This document shows positions 1 through 12,270 of a DNA stretch of 64,000 bases, one piece after another. Where the stretch lies: assembly GCA_940671915.1 (NCBI GenBank), contig CALNVZ010002974.1, positions 22,371,712-22,435,711 of the forward strand, written 5' to 3'. The stretch's first letter is position 1. Each line of letters begins with the position of its first letter. Origin of the DNA: Paracentrotus lividus (lineage: Eukaryota; Echinodermata; Echinoidea; Camarodonta; Echinidae). A program made the position numbers and the translations under genes. The notes under the pieces are model-generated. The model saw only the letters and a program-made list of their open reading frames with translations, was not told where the DNA came from and did no database searches.

Positions 1-1360
1 TGAAGGATAAAAGTATTAAAATCCAAAAAAATATTGAATTTTGAATTTTTAAGCTCATGTCCACCACCATATGAATTTGCCATATGGATAATATCCTCGA
101 TATCAGCGATAGAGATGACACTAAGACCAGTTATGCGACTTGCATACGCAGACGAGCGTCATATCTCATTGCAGCTTGTAGGTTATTAGAAAGTGGATCA
201 TCGAACCATTAAGTATTGTCATACATTCAGAGGTAGGCATTTGTGCATTTATCTCTACAGTACTGGGTATGATTTGAACCCAAATTTGGTAGCCTTTAGG
301 CAAATTATGATTAAAAAACAGTGCAGTGAGTGCACGACTAGAAAAAAGACATGGGTTTCTGACCATCATTGGTTATGATTGGATTTGTGCCCAAGTAGAT
401 CTCTAAGGGTACCATAAGTGTTGGTATATGTATATGAATAGTGTACCTCTCTGACATTTATTGTGCTTATCAATCATTCCCTCTCTGTGGAAAATGGTCC
501 ACCTCTATGTGTCATGAGTGACACGACATCCAAAATGTGAGTGAAACGACCAGTGCCTTAAATTCAACATTTCAAGTAAATAACTAAATCCAAATTACCT
601 GTATTTATATGCCATGTTAGAGAAGTCCATGAAAATTACTTTAAGCAAAAAAAAATTGCACAAAAGTGATTGGTATTAAGAATAAGAGGCATTTAAAGCA
701 CCATAGTCCCATACGTGCAAATTCCTGTTTGCTCAATTATTCAGCGTAAGAAAATTGGATCACATAATGTTTGAACTTAAATAATTGTTTGTATTGTAAA
801 GAAGCCTTTGTGTTGATTTCAGATCCTAATTTGCATTTTCAAAGCAACAGCGCCACATTAAAATTTCAGCTAAATGTCCCACTTAGTCTGAATATGACCA
901 TATTAGTTTCAGTCTTCATATGCATATATCATATCAAGAGTGCAACAGTATGATGATTAGTGAAAAAAAATATTAATTAAAAAAAAAAGCACCTCAAAAC
1001 TAAAAATTTCTGATGAATAGTATACAGTGTAGTAAAGTTTTTACGTAATACTTTAATTGGCCAAGTGTAAAATGTTATCGTTTTATGATGGTAAAAATAA
1101 TAAAAATTAAAATAAAACAGTCATATCCCTTTGTAAAAGGTCTCATAACACTTTGTAAAAGGTCTCAGCTAATGTTTGATTGATTGACGTAAAACCTACT
1201 AAATAAGATGACACATATATGTTTAAGCCTTTGGCAAGTACTAGAAGAAGAGTGAAAGTGTTTAAATAAGGCATGAATGCTGCACTAGCTCGAGGTGATT
1301 CAACAGCTAATCTAACAACATGAATCTAGACCATGTTATACAGTCTGCATGTGTCAAATA
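1..1360. other. Non-coding AT-rich sequence
   Basis: No exon signals with coding support and no clear repeat structure seen. Presumably neurabin intron, if the gene continues to the left. Confidence 0.4.
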
Positions 1361-1798
1361 AAATGGTACAGTTGGAAAACATTTTTTTATAGTATGAAAA
1401 TCAATCACATCCTGTTATTATTTGGTATTTCCATAAAGCAGGAAAATCAGACTTTCTTCTGCAATTTTTTTCATCACATTTGGTGCAGTATTTTTTGAGG
1501 TATGACTAATTTTCTGTAATCAAGAAAAATCAATTTTTTGCACGCCGTCCCATGCCTTTGTGTAGGTTTTGCATAATGGCCTTGAATTCAGCGCTCCAGA
1601 ACAATAGGAGTGCGTAATTTTGATTTGTTCCTCGTCGCACAAAATTTAGCATAACTTTTGTTTTACGAAAGCAAATTATACAGAACAAAGAGCATCAGCA
1701 AGGAAAATCTTTTGACTTTAATTTGGTACCACATACACATATTATATGAAAAGATTTCACACCTAACTTATTTTTTCCCCGACTGTACCATTTTTTTT
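1361..1798. repeat. Dispersed repeat family A, full copy 1
   Basis: Ends are imperfect inverted repeats (AAATGGTACAGTTGG at left, GACTGTACCATTT at right). The internal text ATTCCATAAAGCAGGAAAA followed by GACTTTCTTCTGCAATT recurs at 18,272-18,730, and part of it at about 6,315-6,385. The end is also seen at 37,800-37,900. A non-autonomous DNA transposon is likely; no coding potential. Confidence 0.7.
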
Positions 1799-3270
1799 AC
1801 ACAAGACTGTAGTTCAAACAACGCATAGCTTTAATTAATGCCTCTAGTCATATCAGACTGGTCCACAAATCTCTTCGATATTAAGATAAATATAGGGGGA
1901 AAATTAATTTACCTGTTGTAACCCATAATTTTCAATTACAGCTTAATTTCATTTGTATCTAAAGACATCACAAAATGAGAAGGATGAATTTGACTTAAAT
2001 TGTTTTTTATGCAAGGTTGGGAGAATATGAGAAATCTAATTCTTCTCCTGATAGAAACTTCATACGAGTAGGTGGTAGCTTACGGCACAGTCCAAGCCAG
2101 AAAGACAAAAGAGCAAATTGGAAAAGGCCGACATAGAAATGGATAGGTGGGGATGGTGGGTGAGGTAGAGTCTAATCACAGGGTGACCCTCTTGTTGTGT
2201 ATCAATTTTAGTCCTTTATAGGAACTCCTGAGGCCACTATCGAAAGGTGAGGATGGTTGAAGGTAAACAGGAGAAAAGATTGACGTACAAACGTAGCTAA
2301 GTTATCATGCTTGAACTTATGTTTTAAGAAAGACATTGTCTGAACTAAACTTGGCTGGCAGGTATTTGTCAAAGAAGAGGTGCATAGAATAAATGTGGTC
2401 AGATCTTTGAAGAAAATGGCTTATAGTTATAGACAAGACCCCTCTGAATGTGGTTAAGCAAGCCTGCAAGCTCGAATGTGTAATTAAGCCGAGTTTCCAT
2501 AAAATTTTGATCTCCGATCAACTGTTTTTACATCTGGGACTTGACATGATGGAAGAGAAAAGACAAAATGCCAGCCTGCATTGCGCTCGCCAATACTCGG
2601 TACATTGCTGTTTGCTTTGATTTGGAAAACAAGAATTTCTATACTTCAACAATTATGAAAAAAAAAAACAATGACCCAAGCTAGATGTAAATTAAGTGAA
2701 TAGCTGAGTAAAGATTACCATAAGAAATATATCATAATAATATGTATAAATTACATAATCTTAACTTTTGCACAGCAAAAAAAAACCAAACAAAACAAAA
2801 TAAAACTCAAATACATGTACATTTTGGTACACTAATTTTGAATTCAAAGCAATCACTTATTGAAATGAATCCTGACATATTGTGAGATTTATGAGCCTGA
2901 AGAGGATTCAACGGGTGTCATTCTTCAAAGTAACTTACATATAAGTTGAAGATAGATGGCTGCTTGCGAAAACAAAACTGACACAGTTCTAGTTTCCCCT
3001 CATACTTAAAAATGTGCAAATAAAATGTTCTCTATAGATCATACAAGGGTACAAATTTGTTTTAATATGATCATTAAGTATTTAATTTTTGTCATGGTCT
3101 CCAGTTACAATGTTTGCAATATTACCAAAGGGAAAAAAGGCCACCACTATTTAAAATATCCAAATCTACTTTGTTAACTACCCAACTATCCCTCCAAAAC
3201 ATATTTAGTGTCAGTTTCATTTGTTTGCTTGTTAATTGTTTGTTTGTTTTTGTGAGAATTGAATTAATGC
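1799..3270. other. Non-coding sequence, nothing recognised
   Basis: Includes a slightly more GC-rich stretch (2,080-2,300) without coding support. No exon or repeat identified. Confidence 0.35.
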
Positions 3271-3406
3271 TTAACCACTTGGCTGCGGACCACATAATAT
3301 TATGTGCTCATGCTATTGTCTGAGCTTTGTCTGTTTTGACACACCAGCGCCATGCTGGTCATACTCGTACTGTGCACTTAGCACCATGCAGCAGTCAAGT
3401 AGTTAA
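3271..3406. repeat. MITE family B, uninterrupted copy
   Basis: About 136 bp with inverted ends TTAACCACTTGGCTGC and GCAGTCAAGTAGTTAA. It shares the internal segment AATATTATGTG and the GCGCCATGCTGGT segment with the interrupted copy at 61,448-61,827. Non-coding. Confidence 0.75.
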
Positions 3407-3499
3407 ACAAATAACAACATATTTAATTATATTTATTATCTACAGCTGATGTGAAACAATTAGACATTCTCAGATATCTCTTTCATTCTTCAAAGATTG

Positions 3500-3800
3500 C
3501 ATGCTTGGTCATTTTTTAAAACCTTAAATAGGAACATGAATCATAATGGACAAGAAAATTACAAAACACAGGTATAAATCATAAAGACAAATAAGTTTTG
3601 TGTCCATGGTTCAAATGGTTGAATTTCAGGTCGTAAATATTAAGGTCTTTCAGATCTCCATTCTGAGGAAAATTTAAACGCACAAAAAGAGCATTTTGAA
3701 AGACGATCACTATTTTACAACCATGATGACCTTGAGCGTTGCGAACGCAGTTAAAGCTGCGCCGAGAGCGGGGAATTAAAGACAATCCACATATAATCGG
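3500..3800. repeat. Dispersed repeat, copy related to 30,825-30,985
   Basis: Shares segments such as AACATGAATC, AATTACAAAACACAG and AGATCTCCATTCTGA in the same order with 30,825-30,985. The minus-strand 75-codon frame here is not a gene. Confidence 0.45.
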
Positions 3801-4052
3801 TGTCAAATTTAAGACTCTATTTTCGTAAACCCTTGTTTAAAAGGCTGATTTAGACAGGAGATATTTCTCAAAAACAGCAAAATAAGGACATCAGAAATCA
3901 AGACAGAAGGTCAAATCTAAATAAAGTCTGGTTTAGTTAGACATAAAAGAAAATGACATAATAATCAATATTTGCTTCTGAAAAAATAAATGAAAACAAA
4001 AATATAATACTCTCAGCTAACATTTCACATTACCACAAAGATAACAGTGGGA

Positions 4053-4151
4053 GAGAGGAAAAGAAAGGGGAGGAGAAGATGAAGAAAGAGATAAAGAAAG
4101 AGAGAAAGAAAGAGAGAGAGAGATAGAAAGAGAGAGAGAGAGAGAGAAACA
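4053..4151. repeat. GA-rich microsatellite
   Basis: Imperfect AGA/GAAA/GAGA repeats on the plus strand. The minus-strand open frame across it (4,030-4,239) is an artefact of the repeat. Confidence 0.9.
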
Positions 4152-5137
4152 AAAAGAAAAGAACAATATTAAATGTATGAGTAAAATACTGACAAGCTAT
4201 CATGTGATGTAAGTATGCCTTAGGATTGCAGAAATCCATGACTACTTTACCAGATAGTATTACATCTGATCTTAGCTTTTCCTTTTAACACCAACTTAGC
4301 TCAAAGATATGATTCACTCAACATTTATCTTCTATCTTTGAAAAACAAAGCTTGTCAATTCATGAGAGAAAGGATGAATTCTACATGTTGGCACAAGGTA
4401 TTTTTTGCTCCATTTTTTTTTTATATTGTGTTTTTCCGGAAGTTAAGTTTTGAGCCTACATTGAAATGATTTCTCAGGAAAACTTACAGGTAACTAAAGG
4501 CTATTTTTAAGGTGATTCTGACATTCACCAGTTGTCACCACAACGACAACCTGCTACAGGACAGGGCCTTAAAGCGGGATATTGATTATGAAGTTTTACT
4601 TTTGTATTTGAAATATCAAATTAGTCTCGCAGAATTTAGATCTTAATGGTTTAGATTTTATACAGTGGTCTACAATCCGAGATATTTATTCAATTACTGG
4701 GCAATAACACACGTCTCTTCATCTGACCTTTCAATTTACATATACATGTATTGGTTTTCAGGAGAAAGCTGACCCAGGATTTCAGGCCACCATTTCCCAG
4801 TACAAATTGAGATAGAAACTTGCACTTGCATTGCAGGTATAATAAAATTAGGCCCATGTATCTCAAAGATTGTTTTTAACCTAGAAAGTCTCTCTTTTCT
4901 TCGTCGGATCGATATTTCGTTGGACTACATTGTATATGTTTTTTAGAAAATTTTGTTTTTCCAAGATATTCAAAGAGTGGTAATGATTTTATTTATCCTT
5001 TAAGGAAAAGGTGTGAAGATTTGCAGAAGTATCAAACTCTTGGATTCCAAGCATCATTTCAACACTTTGAACAATTTTTCAAAGAAAATACAAAAAATTA
5101 GAGACAAACGTGCCAGCTGCTATGTGACATTCCAACA

Positions 5138-5282
5138 ATCAGGGGCATTTTTCTTGAAACCGTCATAAGTCTAAGTTCTCGGACAACCCACAGGGACATG
5201 TGATGTAGAATGAACACGCGTTTCAATGGGATGTCCACAAACTTACATGTAGACTTATGACGGGTTCGAGAAACAAGCCTCA
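5138..5282. repeat. Small foldback repeat
   Basis: Inverted arms around TTCTTGAAACCGTCATAAGT (left) and ACTTATGACGGGTTCGAGAA (right), about 145 bp in total. Likely MITE; the open frame across it is incidental. Confidence 0.55.
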
Positions 5283-6314
5283 GTCGTCTTGAGGAACCAA
5301 ACACATGTATCTCTTACATCCAAAGAATAATTTGTCTGCTTATATCTAGGCCAACAGGTAAACGTTCATCTTTTATTCAGCAAATCGATAATGACGATTC
5401 TTAAATGTTGTTGTTGATTAAACACTATTTACTGCTTGGTTTAAGGTTTTTAGGGAGAAATCTTTTATGAAATAAACAAAAAGGTATTTCTCAGCATTTT
5501 GAATATAAGGCCCTTGCCCTTGTATTGAGGGGAAACTGTTTTATTTTGACAACTAATGTGAAAAAAAATTGAATCAAATATACCTATTGTTTAATAACTG
5601 ACAATACATTAAATTCGATTTGCTTATCATATCATATCTACATGTATTTTACATGTAGATATTCAAAGTGTATACAGTTACATTTAATGTATAAGTTTTA
5701 AATTAAATTTTCTGTTTCAAAATACTGCTACCAAGAGCACTATAACTATGGACTGATTTGTGTAGTTTAAGTTTAAAATATAAATTTGCTAAAAAAATAG
5801 CTATTATTTCTTGGCTTCATTTACCAATGGTTTATTCATATTCATGCAATCTTCATGAAGGGTGACTAAAGTGAGTAGGCCTACTAAATACGTATTTAGC
5901 AGAGCCTAATAAATTCATATTTATTAGGTCTACTAACTTTAGTCACACTTCGAGAATACTGGCCAATGTTTTTAAATTTGGGTAAAAATGAATAAGAGCA
6001 ATGCAATACAAACTCCCTTGAAGACAAACAAAAAAAGTACAAAGAACACAACATACATATGTACATTGTAGTGATGTGACAACTGTTTTATCATTTCGCT
6101 CTCCTTTTTGACATTATATTTCAAATCAATTAACCCATTTCTCTTGTCATGATATAAATTACAAGGCTGAAATTTGAAAATAATTGTTCTGGAGTTGTGC
6201 ATCACTTTTTTAAAAATATCTATTATTTTCCAGAGTTCAGCAATGTGCTGAAAGTCGGTGGAGCATTAACCTTGTTATCCAGTCCATATGAAAATGAAAT
6301 GGTCAATTGGGAAA

Positions 6315-6440
6315 ACAATTTGGTACAACAACCTGGTAGCGTTAGCCATTTCCATAAAGCAGGAAACATACTTTCTTCGGCAATTTATTTTTTTTTTTGG
6401 GGGGGGAGGGGGGGAGGGGGGAGGGGGGGGGGTGATCATT
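6315..6440. repeat. Family A fragment followed by T/G homopolymer tract
   Basis: ATTTCCATAAAGCAGGAAAC and TTTCTTCGGCAATT match family A. The stretch 6,390-6,432 is T9-10 followed by four G-runs broken by single A residues, a strong plus-strand G-quadruplex candidate. Confidence 0.6.
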
Positions 6441-6592
6441 TGTGATCTAGATATTGAGATATGATAATGGTCTCTCTGCTTGTTTTATAGTTCAAATGTT
6501 TCAAAAGAGACCAATATAATTGTTAACATCAAATCTTCCCAAGACCATAACCTAGCTTTAATAGACGATATGAGAATAAACATATATAGAAC

Positions 6593-7180
6593 ATTAAAGT
6601 CCCAGACCGGACCGACAAATGAAATAGCCAAAAACGAAAGCTAATACAACAATTCCAAATTAAGGCGTTTTTATTGTCCATCTAGAAAGTATTTAATTAA
6701 AAAGATGTCCGAACCTCAACCAGGCCACCCCTCCCAAATACTTGTAAAATTACCCCTAATTTAATGGCGCGGGTGATGACGTCAAAGGATGTTAATGGAA
6801 TGCTACAGCAGTCCTGCGGCTAGGCATGATTGCGTTCCGCCTTCAGAAAACACGTTTGTATTGCTATGTCAGGACAATAGACGCCCTGTGAGCTAGAATT
6901 CTATTGTTATGAAATAAAAGGGCAAATTCAATCATGCCTGGCCACAGGACTGCTGTAACATTCCATTAACATCCTTTGACGTCATCACTCGCACTATTAA
7001 ATTAGGGGTAATTTTACAAGTATTTGGGAGGGGTGGCCTGGTTGAGGTTCGATCATCTTTTTAATGAAATACTTTCTAGATGGACAATAAAAACGCATGC
7101 ATATGGAATTGTTGCATTATGTAGCATATTAGTTTTCGTATTTGGCTATTTCATTTGTCGGTCCGGTCTAGGACTTTAAT
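6593..7180. repeat. Long foldback element (about 590 bp)
   Basis: Arms of about 250 bp or more pair almost end to end: left starts ATTAAAGTCCCAGACCGGAC, right ends GTCCGGTCTAGGACTTTAAT. Paired landmarks include CATCTAGAAAGTATTT, AACCAGGCCACCCCTCCCAA and TGACGTCA. No transposase. A foldback/MITE-type element. Confidence 0.85.
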
Positions 7181-7320
7181 CTGCATGCTTGTATTTATAA
7201 TGTGCACATCATAGAAGCTACTAGTATTCTAAATTCTTGACAAGAATCATAGTGACCATGTTGATTTGTAATTGTAATTTTTTGTTTTTAGTTTGTTTTT
7301 GCTGTTGGTGTTATTGTTTT

Positions 7321-7321
<1 letters not shown>

Positions 7322-7371
<50 letters not shown>
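7322..7371. repeat. Poly-T tract (50 T)
   Basis: An unbroken run of 50 T followed by A. Could be the reversed poly-A tail of a retroposed sequence or a homopolymer expansion. No retrotransposon body was recognised on either side. Confidence 0.9.
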
Positions 7372-7373
<2 letters not shown>

Positions 7374-7439
7374 CAGTAAGAATTTCTCCAGTGAGGACAG
7401 AGGGGAATTCACATCTCCAAGAATAAAGAAAAATTGACA

Positions 7440-8819
7440 GAATTAACAGCCTTCGGGGATGAGAACAAATATGATTGATTAGAGAAAAAGGTGTTGAAAT
7501 AAATTGCTCTTCAAATGTAAGTATATATCTACAAAAATTAGTTCCAGGTGTATGGTGTTTATAATGTCAATCTTAAACGAGTAGACTGCAATTATCAAAT
7601 CCTATCTTGTCATAAAAAATAATAAAAAATAAACGATGATACTCTTATGGTGTTTCACTTTATCATTCACGCAACAAGAAAATTAATCCTTGCACACCAA
7701 CTTCACTGCCATAAAGCTACAACGATACTATGCCATAGGTTGTACCGGTAATTTTTTAAAACTCCAAATTAGGTAGTTTGTAACATGTTATGAGGGCCTT
7801 ATAGACAGCCATAAATTCTACTTACAGAGTACATTACTTCACATCTAATTTTGTGTTACTCTTAACACGGGTGGAAAATGTAACCAAGTTTGAATAATAT
7901 AGCATTCAACACAGAAATTTTACATGAATTCAAGTGGGCAAAAATGCAGAAAAACAAGACATATTTAGACCACGTAGCTATGACGTCAAAAGACAACTGC
8001 TTTGCTTTCCTGCTTTCTTCCCCCTCCTATCTTCCCTTCCGCTCACGTTCACATGACATATTTCAATACTGTGCTTACTATAGCTTCTATAAATACTACA
8101 TTGAAAGAGGTTCTCTTGTTGTCTCCCTAACAATAATTCACTAAATCTCTCTTTTGATCCATCGTCTATTGCTTTAATAACGGGATTTAGCAACATCCCA
8201 AAACAAGTGCAAAAGAGACCGGAAATTAGTAAAGTTCTATTATTCTTACTGTAAAAACAAACTACTGAAAGTTTCAGTTTTAATAATCTTAAAAAAGTCA
8301 ATACAAACAAGGCTCGGTCTATGGCATTGCACATTCAAATTACCACCGCTCTATTGCGAGTATTGTAGATATCTGGAAAGTATTTAAAGCAAAAAATAAT
8401 TGTCTTGTAAATTTCAAGGGATTCCAGATTGACCTCTATGTTTATAATCATGTTGGCAAAATAAGCTAATTCAGTAAATTACGATTTGAATTCTTGTTCA
8501 ATGTTACTGCATCCCTTATCATGCTTAGATTAAAACTGTAAAGGGGAATTTAGACCTCTATCCAATGGTGAGAAAAAGGTGACAGACGCTACTTTTTGAA
8601 AAGTAGATTAAACGAATCCCAATATGATCTCCTCAATCCAGTTTTTAAACAACCAACTACAAATCAATATTCATTTGCACTGGAATGCATGGTGAAGCTC
8701 GAAATACTGAAATGAATACAACTGCTCTTTCTTCTGCCAATCTTCATCAATGCTTGACCTGCATTTTGCTAATAGAGATTGGTTAACAGTATTCTTGGAT
8801 AATTCTATCACGTTTTCTA
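7440..8819. other. Non-coding sequence
   Basis: Overlapping open frames on both strands at 7,890-8,334 show no family resemblance and no convincing splice pair. Nothing else recognised. Confidence 0.35.
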
Positions 8820-9500
8820 TCTCCCTCTCTCAGCTCTCTTTTTGCATCTTACGTCTGTTCCTCTTTCTTTCCATTTTTATCCTCTTACTTTCCTTCTCAC
8901 CAATTTTTTCTATCTATTCCTCTCCTCATCGCATTCATTTCTTCCTTTCTTTATTTCAATCTATCCCTTGCTTTATCACACACTTTCCATTTTCTTTCTT
9001 TCTATTTATATTCCTCTGCTCAAATATTCTCCCTTTCCTTCTATCTATCTATCTCCTCCCTCATAACATCTATTTCTCCCTCTCTTTCTCTGTCTATTTA
9101 TCCCACTCCACTTAAAATCTAATTATCCATTTTTTCTATCTATACCACTCCTAATAACATATATTCTCTCTTTCTTCCTTCCTTTCTTTCTTTCTATCTT
9201 TCTTTCTCTCTATCTTTCTATCCCGCTCCCCTTTCACATCTAATTTTCGCTTCCTTTCTATCAATTTATCCCTATCCTCATCACATCTATTTCCTCTTTA
9301 TTTTCATCTAACTATCCTGCTCATCATCACATCTATTTCTCCCTTTCTTCCTCTCTTTCTTTCCATTTATCATGTTACTCATCACACTATTTCTCCAATT
9401 GTTTATGTATATCTATCTAAATCCTCATCATATATTTCTCCCTTTCTTTCTCTCTATCTATCTATCCCTTTCCTCATCACATCTATTTCTCTTTTTTCCC
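8820..9500. repeat. Pyrimidine-rich degenerate satellite, left part
   Basis: Irregular repeats built from CTATCTATC, TCCTCATCACATCTATTTCTCC and CTTTCTTTCT. The same type of sequence resumes at 10,868-11,090 after the transposon inserted at 9,507. The 121-codon open frame here comes from the near-absence of purines. Confidence 0.85.
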
Positions 9501-9506
9501 CCTATA

Positions 9507-10378
9507 CAGTGCGTCCCAAAAAGAACTATACACTTTTGAAATGGCTGCCAAATAAAAAGTTTTATTTTTTTAGGTAATGAAATTTACATGTATGGAAAGC
9601 TCATTATCCCAAATTTCATATGACATCAAAAACTCCGAAAATAAGTCATGCATGAATGAGCAGCGTTCACTTTTGTAAAGGGTATGGGAATTAGGGTGCG
9701 CAGGAATTGCCATACCAATTTGTATGAGGAAAGTCATTTGGAGCTTATGGAATTGAGGATGATATGCAGAATTACTGATCAATTATGATGAGTTGGGGTT
9801 TAATAAGTGAAGTTTGTGGAATTGGGGATTACATTTGCATGCATGAGTGAACAGGAATATGTATTTCCTATTGTTGCATTGTAACTTTCCAAAATTCCTT
9901 CAGTGGTGTGTTAGTGGTAGTCAGGATGGGGTGCAGAACAGGTGAGATGCAGGGTAAGATTTTTGATCAGTATTGATAATCGTTTTCATGATCTTTTGGA
10001 TTGTCTGAATGTCTAACATCAGTGATGTGTTTTTTTTTCAACAAACATTTTTTTAGAGTATTCAATTTACATAATACCACCTGGATATTAAGTAATTCAA
10101 TGAGGAGTTTAGATAATCTTACAGTAATTGAAATGTGGGGGCAGGCATATTATGATGTCACTGATGTTTAAACCCCCCCCAAAAAAAAAAAAAAAAAAAA
10201 AAAGGAAAAAAGGAAAAAAGAAAGAAAAGATGCGAGGAGGTAGTCAGGATATTTGGAGTAGAAACCAATGAATATGAATGGTCAAAACACAACCATGCAA
10301 AAAGAGAGAGATAGATAGAGAAAGAGGGAGGGAGACAGGGAGAGAAAGAAAGAAGAGAGAGGGAGAGAGGGAGGAAGA

Positions 10379-10419
<41 letters not shown>

Positions 10420-10862
10420 GGAGAGAAAAGAGAGAGAGAGATTAGACACACCACTGAAGGACCTCATTAAATATACCTTGGAAAGTTACAATGCAACAAT
10501 AGGAAATACATATTCCTGTTCACTCATGCATGAAAATGTAATCCCCAATTCCACAAATTTCACTTAGCAAACCCAAACTCATCATAATTGATCAGTAATT
10601 CTGCATATCATCCCCAATTCCATAAGCTCCAAATGACTTTCCTCATACAAAATGGTAGGGCAATTCCTGCGCACCCTAATTTCCATACCCTTTACAAAAG
10701 TGAACGCTGCTCATTCATGCATGACTTATTTTCGGAGTTTTTGATGTCATATGAAATTTGGGATAATGAGATTTCCATACATGTAAATTTCATTACCTAA
10801 AATCATATATTTTTTATTTGGCAGCCATTTCAAAAGTGTATAGTTCTTTTTGGGACGCACTG
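9507..10862. mobile_element. TA-flanked foldback DNA transposon, non-autonomous (1,356 bp)
   Basis: Inverted arms of about 405-417 bp (9,507-9,911 and 10,446-10,862) begin and end with CAGTGCGTCCCAAAAAGAAC and its complement, and are flanked by TA on both sides (9,505-9,506; 10,863-10,864). Terminal CAGTG and the TA target suggest mobilisation by a Tc1/mariner-superfamily transposase. The interior holds a C/A homopolymer and a GA microsatellite and no transposase. Near-identical 70-codon frames in the two arms (9,570-9,782 minus; 10,588-10,800 plus) are mirror images of the arms, not genes. Confidence 0.88.
10176..10445. repeat. C/A homopolymer and GA microsatellite inside the transposon
   Basis: A run of C then about 22 A, then GGAAAAA repeats, then GA/GGGA repeats to 10,440. 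Purine-only on the plus strand; open frames on the minus strand are artefacts. Confidence 0.85.
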
Positions 10863-10867
10863 TATAT

Positions 10868-11090
10868 CCCTATTCCTTCAGATCTGTTCTCCCTCCCCAT
10901 TCTTTCTTTTCTTTTTTTTTTCTATCTATCCGTTTCCTCTTCACAGAATTTTTTCCCTCCAACCTCTCTCTTTCTTGCTATCTATCTCTCAGCTCATATC
11001 AATTTTTTTTACATATCTTTTCTCTTTTCTCCCTCTTTCTTTCTAGCTTTCTATCTCTCGGTTCATCATATATCTATTTCTTCTTTTCTT
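10868..11090. repeat. Pyrimidine-rich degenerate satellite, right part
   Basis: Continuation of the 8,820-9,500 repeat beyond the transposon (CTATCTATCCGTTTCCTCTTCACA, TTCTTTCTAGCTTTCTATCTC types). Open frames are artefacts. Confidence 0.8.
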
Positions 11091-11496
11091 TCTGATACCG
11101 ATGACATGCTGCAGCAACTCTGGCAAAAGAGGGCAGTATCTGAAAAGCTATGAGGATCTAGGTTGATTTTCTTTGTGTCAGTGAGTTGCTTTACTGCCAG
11201 CTCAACCAATAGGCCACACAAGACACCCGTTAACTCACGTGTTGTTGAAGGCTCATAAAAAAAAAATATATATATATTTTAAACGTCTGCCGAGGAAAAT
11301 TGTCAAAAGTAGAGATACATGTAGGTTTGGGGCGGTTAGTAAGTTTATGTGTGCTCTCAGGCAGTTTTTAGGTCCTAGATAGGGTTAATACTATGCCTTC
11401 ATGAAAAACAAGAGCTGATGATTTACTTGTGTGTGCCCAATATAACATACATTCCATTAAGAATATAGAGTATTTCATTTCAACATGTAGCGCAAT

Positions 11497-11662
11497 TAAC
11501 CCCAGGACAATTACCCCCCCCCCCCCCCTCGGACAACTACCCCCACCAAAAAAAATCTGCCCCTAACTTTACACTTGCATGTAACCCTAACCTATTTCTG
11601 GGGGGGGGGGGGTAGTTATCCTGGGGTTATTTGTCCAGGGGGTAATTGTCCTGATACATATT
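11497..11662. repeat. C-run/G-run foldback repeat
   Basis: Arms CCCAGGACAATTACCCCC and GGGGGTAATTGTCCTG enclose poly-C (11,514-11,528) and poly-G (11,599-11,611) runs. Likely MITE; it ends about 20 bp from the donor side of the neurabin PP1 exon. Confidence 0.7.
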
Positions 11663-11682
11663 ATTTCAATGATTATACATAC

Positions 11683-11787
11683 CTGTGCAGGCTTGTGAGT
11701 AAATGTAACATGTCTGTCTGATTTCTTCTTTGGTGCCGATTCGATTTCTTCTGAGTCTGACAGTCCTTCAATCTGTATCTGGTATGA
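11683..11787 (-). CDS. PPP1R9: Neurabin-like exon with PP1-docking motif
   Basis: A 105-nt phase 0/0 exon with clean signals: acceptor tttttgttctccag and donor CAG|gtatgt. It encodes 35 residues, starting SYQIQIEGLSDSEEIE and ending SDRHVTFTHKPAQ. RHVTF fits the R-x-V-x-F protein phosphatase 1 docking consensus and occupies the place of RKIKF in vertebrate neurabin, where it is likewise preceded by an acidic EGL/EEEE-type stretch and followed by an A-P-I-x-V-like stretch. In the family the PDZ-containing exons follow; none was recognised between 11,682 and 1. Unlike the first exon, this one is fully intact. Alternatives are few because spacing, phase and motif agree. Confidence 0.72.
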
Positions 11788-12055
11788 CTGGAGAACAAAA
11801 AGGATGTGCAAATCAATCATCTCACTTTCTACAAGGACAATTAGTTTCAACCTGCAATTCATTGTAAACAAACACAAGCACATTTTGCAAACAAACATTA
11901 CAGAAAACATGATTATAAATTTTGAATCAAACCCAGGGAATGTTTATTTTTAAAGAAGGTGGTATCCTGCCAATGCAAAAATCATACAAATGGTAGACTT
12001 TTGCATTACTATCAAAGCAAAAGCATTTTACATAATTATTTATCATTTATATATT

Positions 12056-12270
12056 ATACAAACATTTTATTCATTATATATCCTAATTGTATTAATAATT
12101 GTTTTTAATGAAAAGTTCATTTGAAAGGCTTTTTTTTTTCTATGTTGAATTGCATATAAATACCATGTATGTATTATATAAACATTTTATTCATTATTTA
12201 TCCTAATTGTATTAATTATTTATTCAAATGAAAAATGCATTTGAAAGGCCTTTTTCTATGTTGAATTGTA
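12056..12270. repeat. Two-copy tandem duplication, about 122-bp period
   Basis: AACATTTTATTCATTAT, TCCTAATTGTATTAAT and CATTTGAAAGGC occur in the same order in both copies, ending in CTATGTTGAATTG. Within a neurabin intron; non-coding. Confidence 0.8.

Noticed and set aside
8750..9115. 121-codon Ser/Phe/Leu-rich membrane-like protein
   Set aside because: Encoded by a pyrimidine satellite; hydrophobicity follows from CT-only codons.
10158..10467. Ser/Leu-rich membrane protein frames
   Set aside because: Artefact of the GA microsatellite inside the transposon.
9570..10800. Two near-identical 70-codon proteins on opposite strands
   Set aside because: They are the same stretch of the two inverted arms of one transposon; no domain, no start context, no splice partners.
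1..11600. Neurabin PDZ-domain exons
   Set aside because: Searched by eye on the minus strand for the PVELEKDEDGLGISI-type region and the EDYDRRN stretch; nothing matching was seen.
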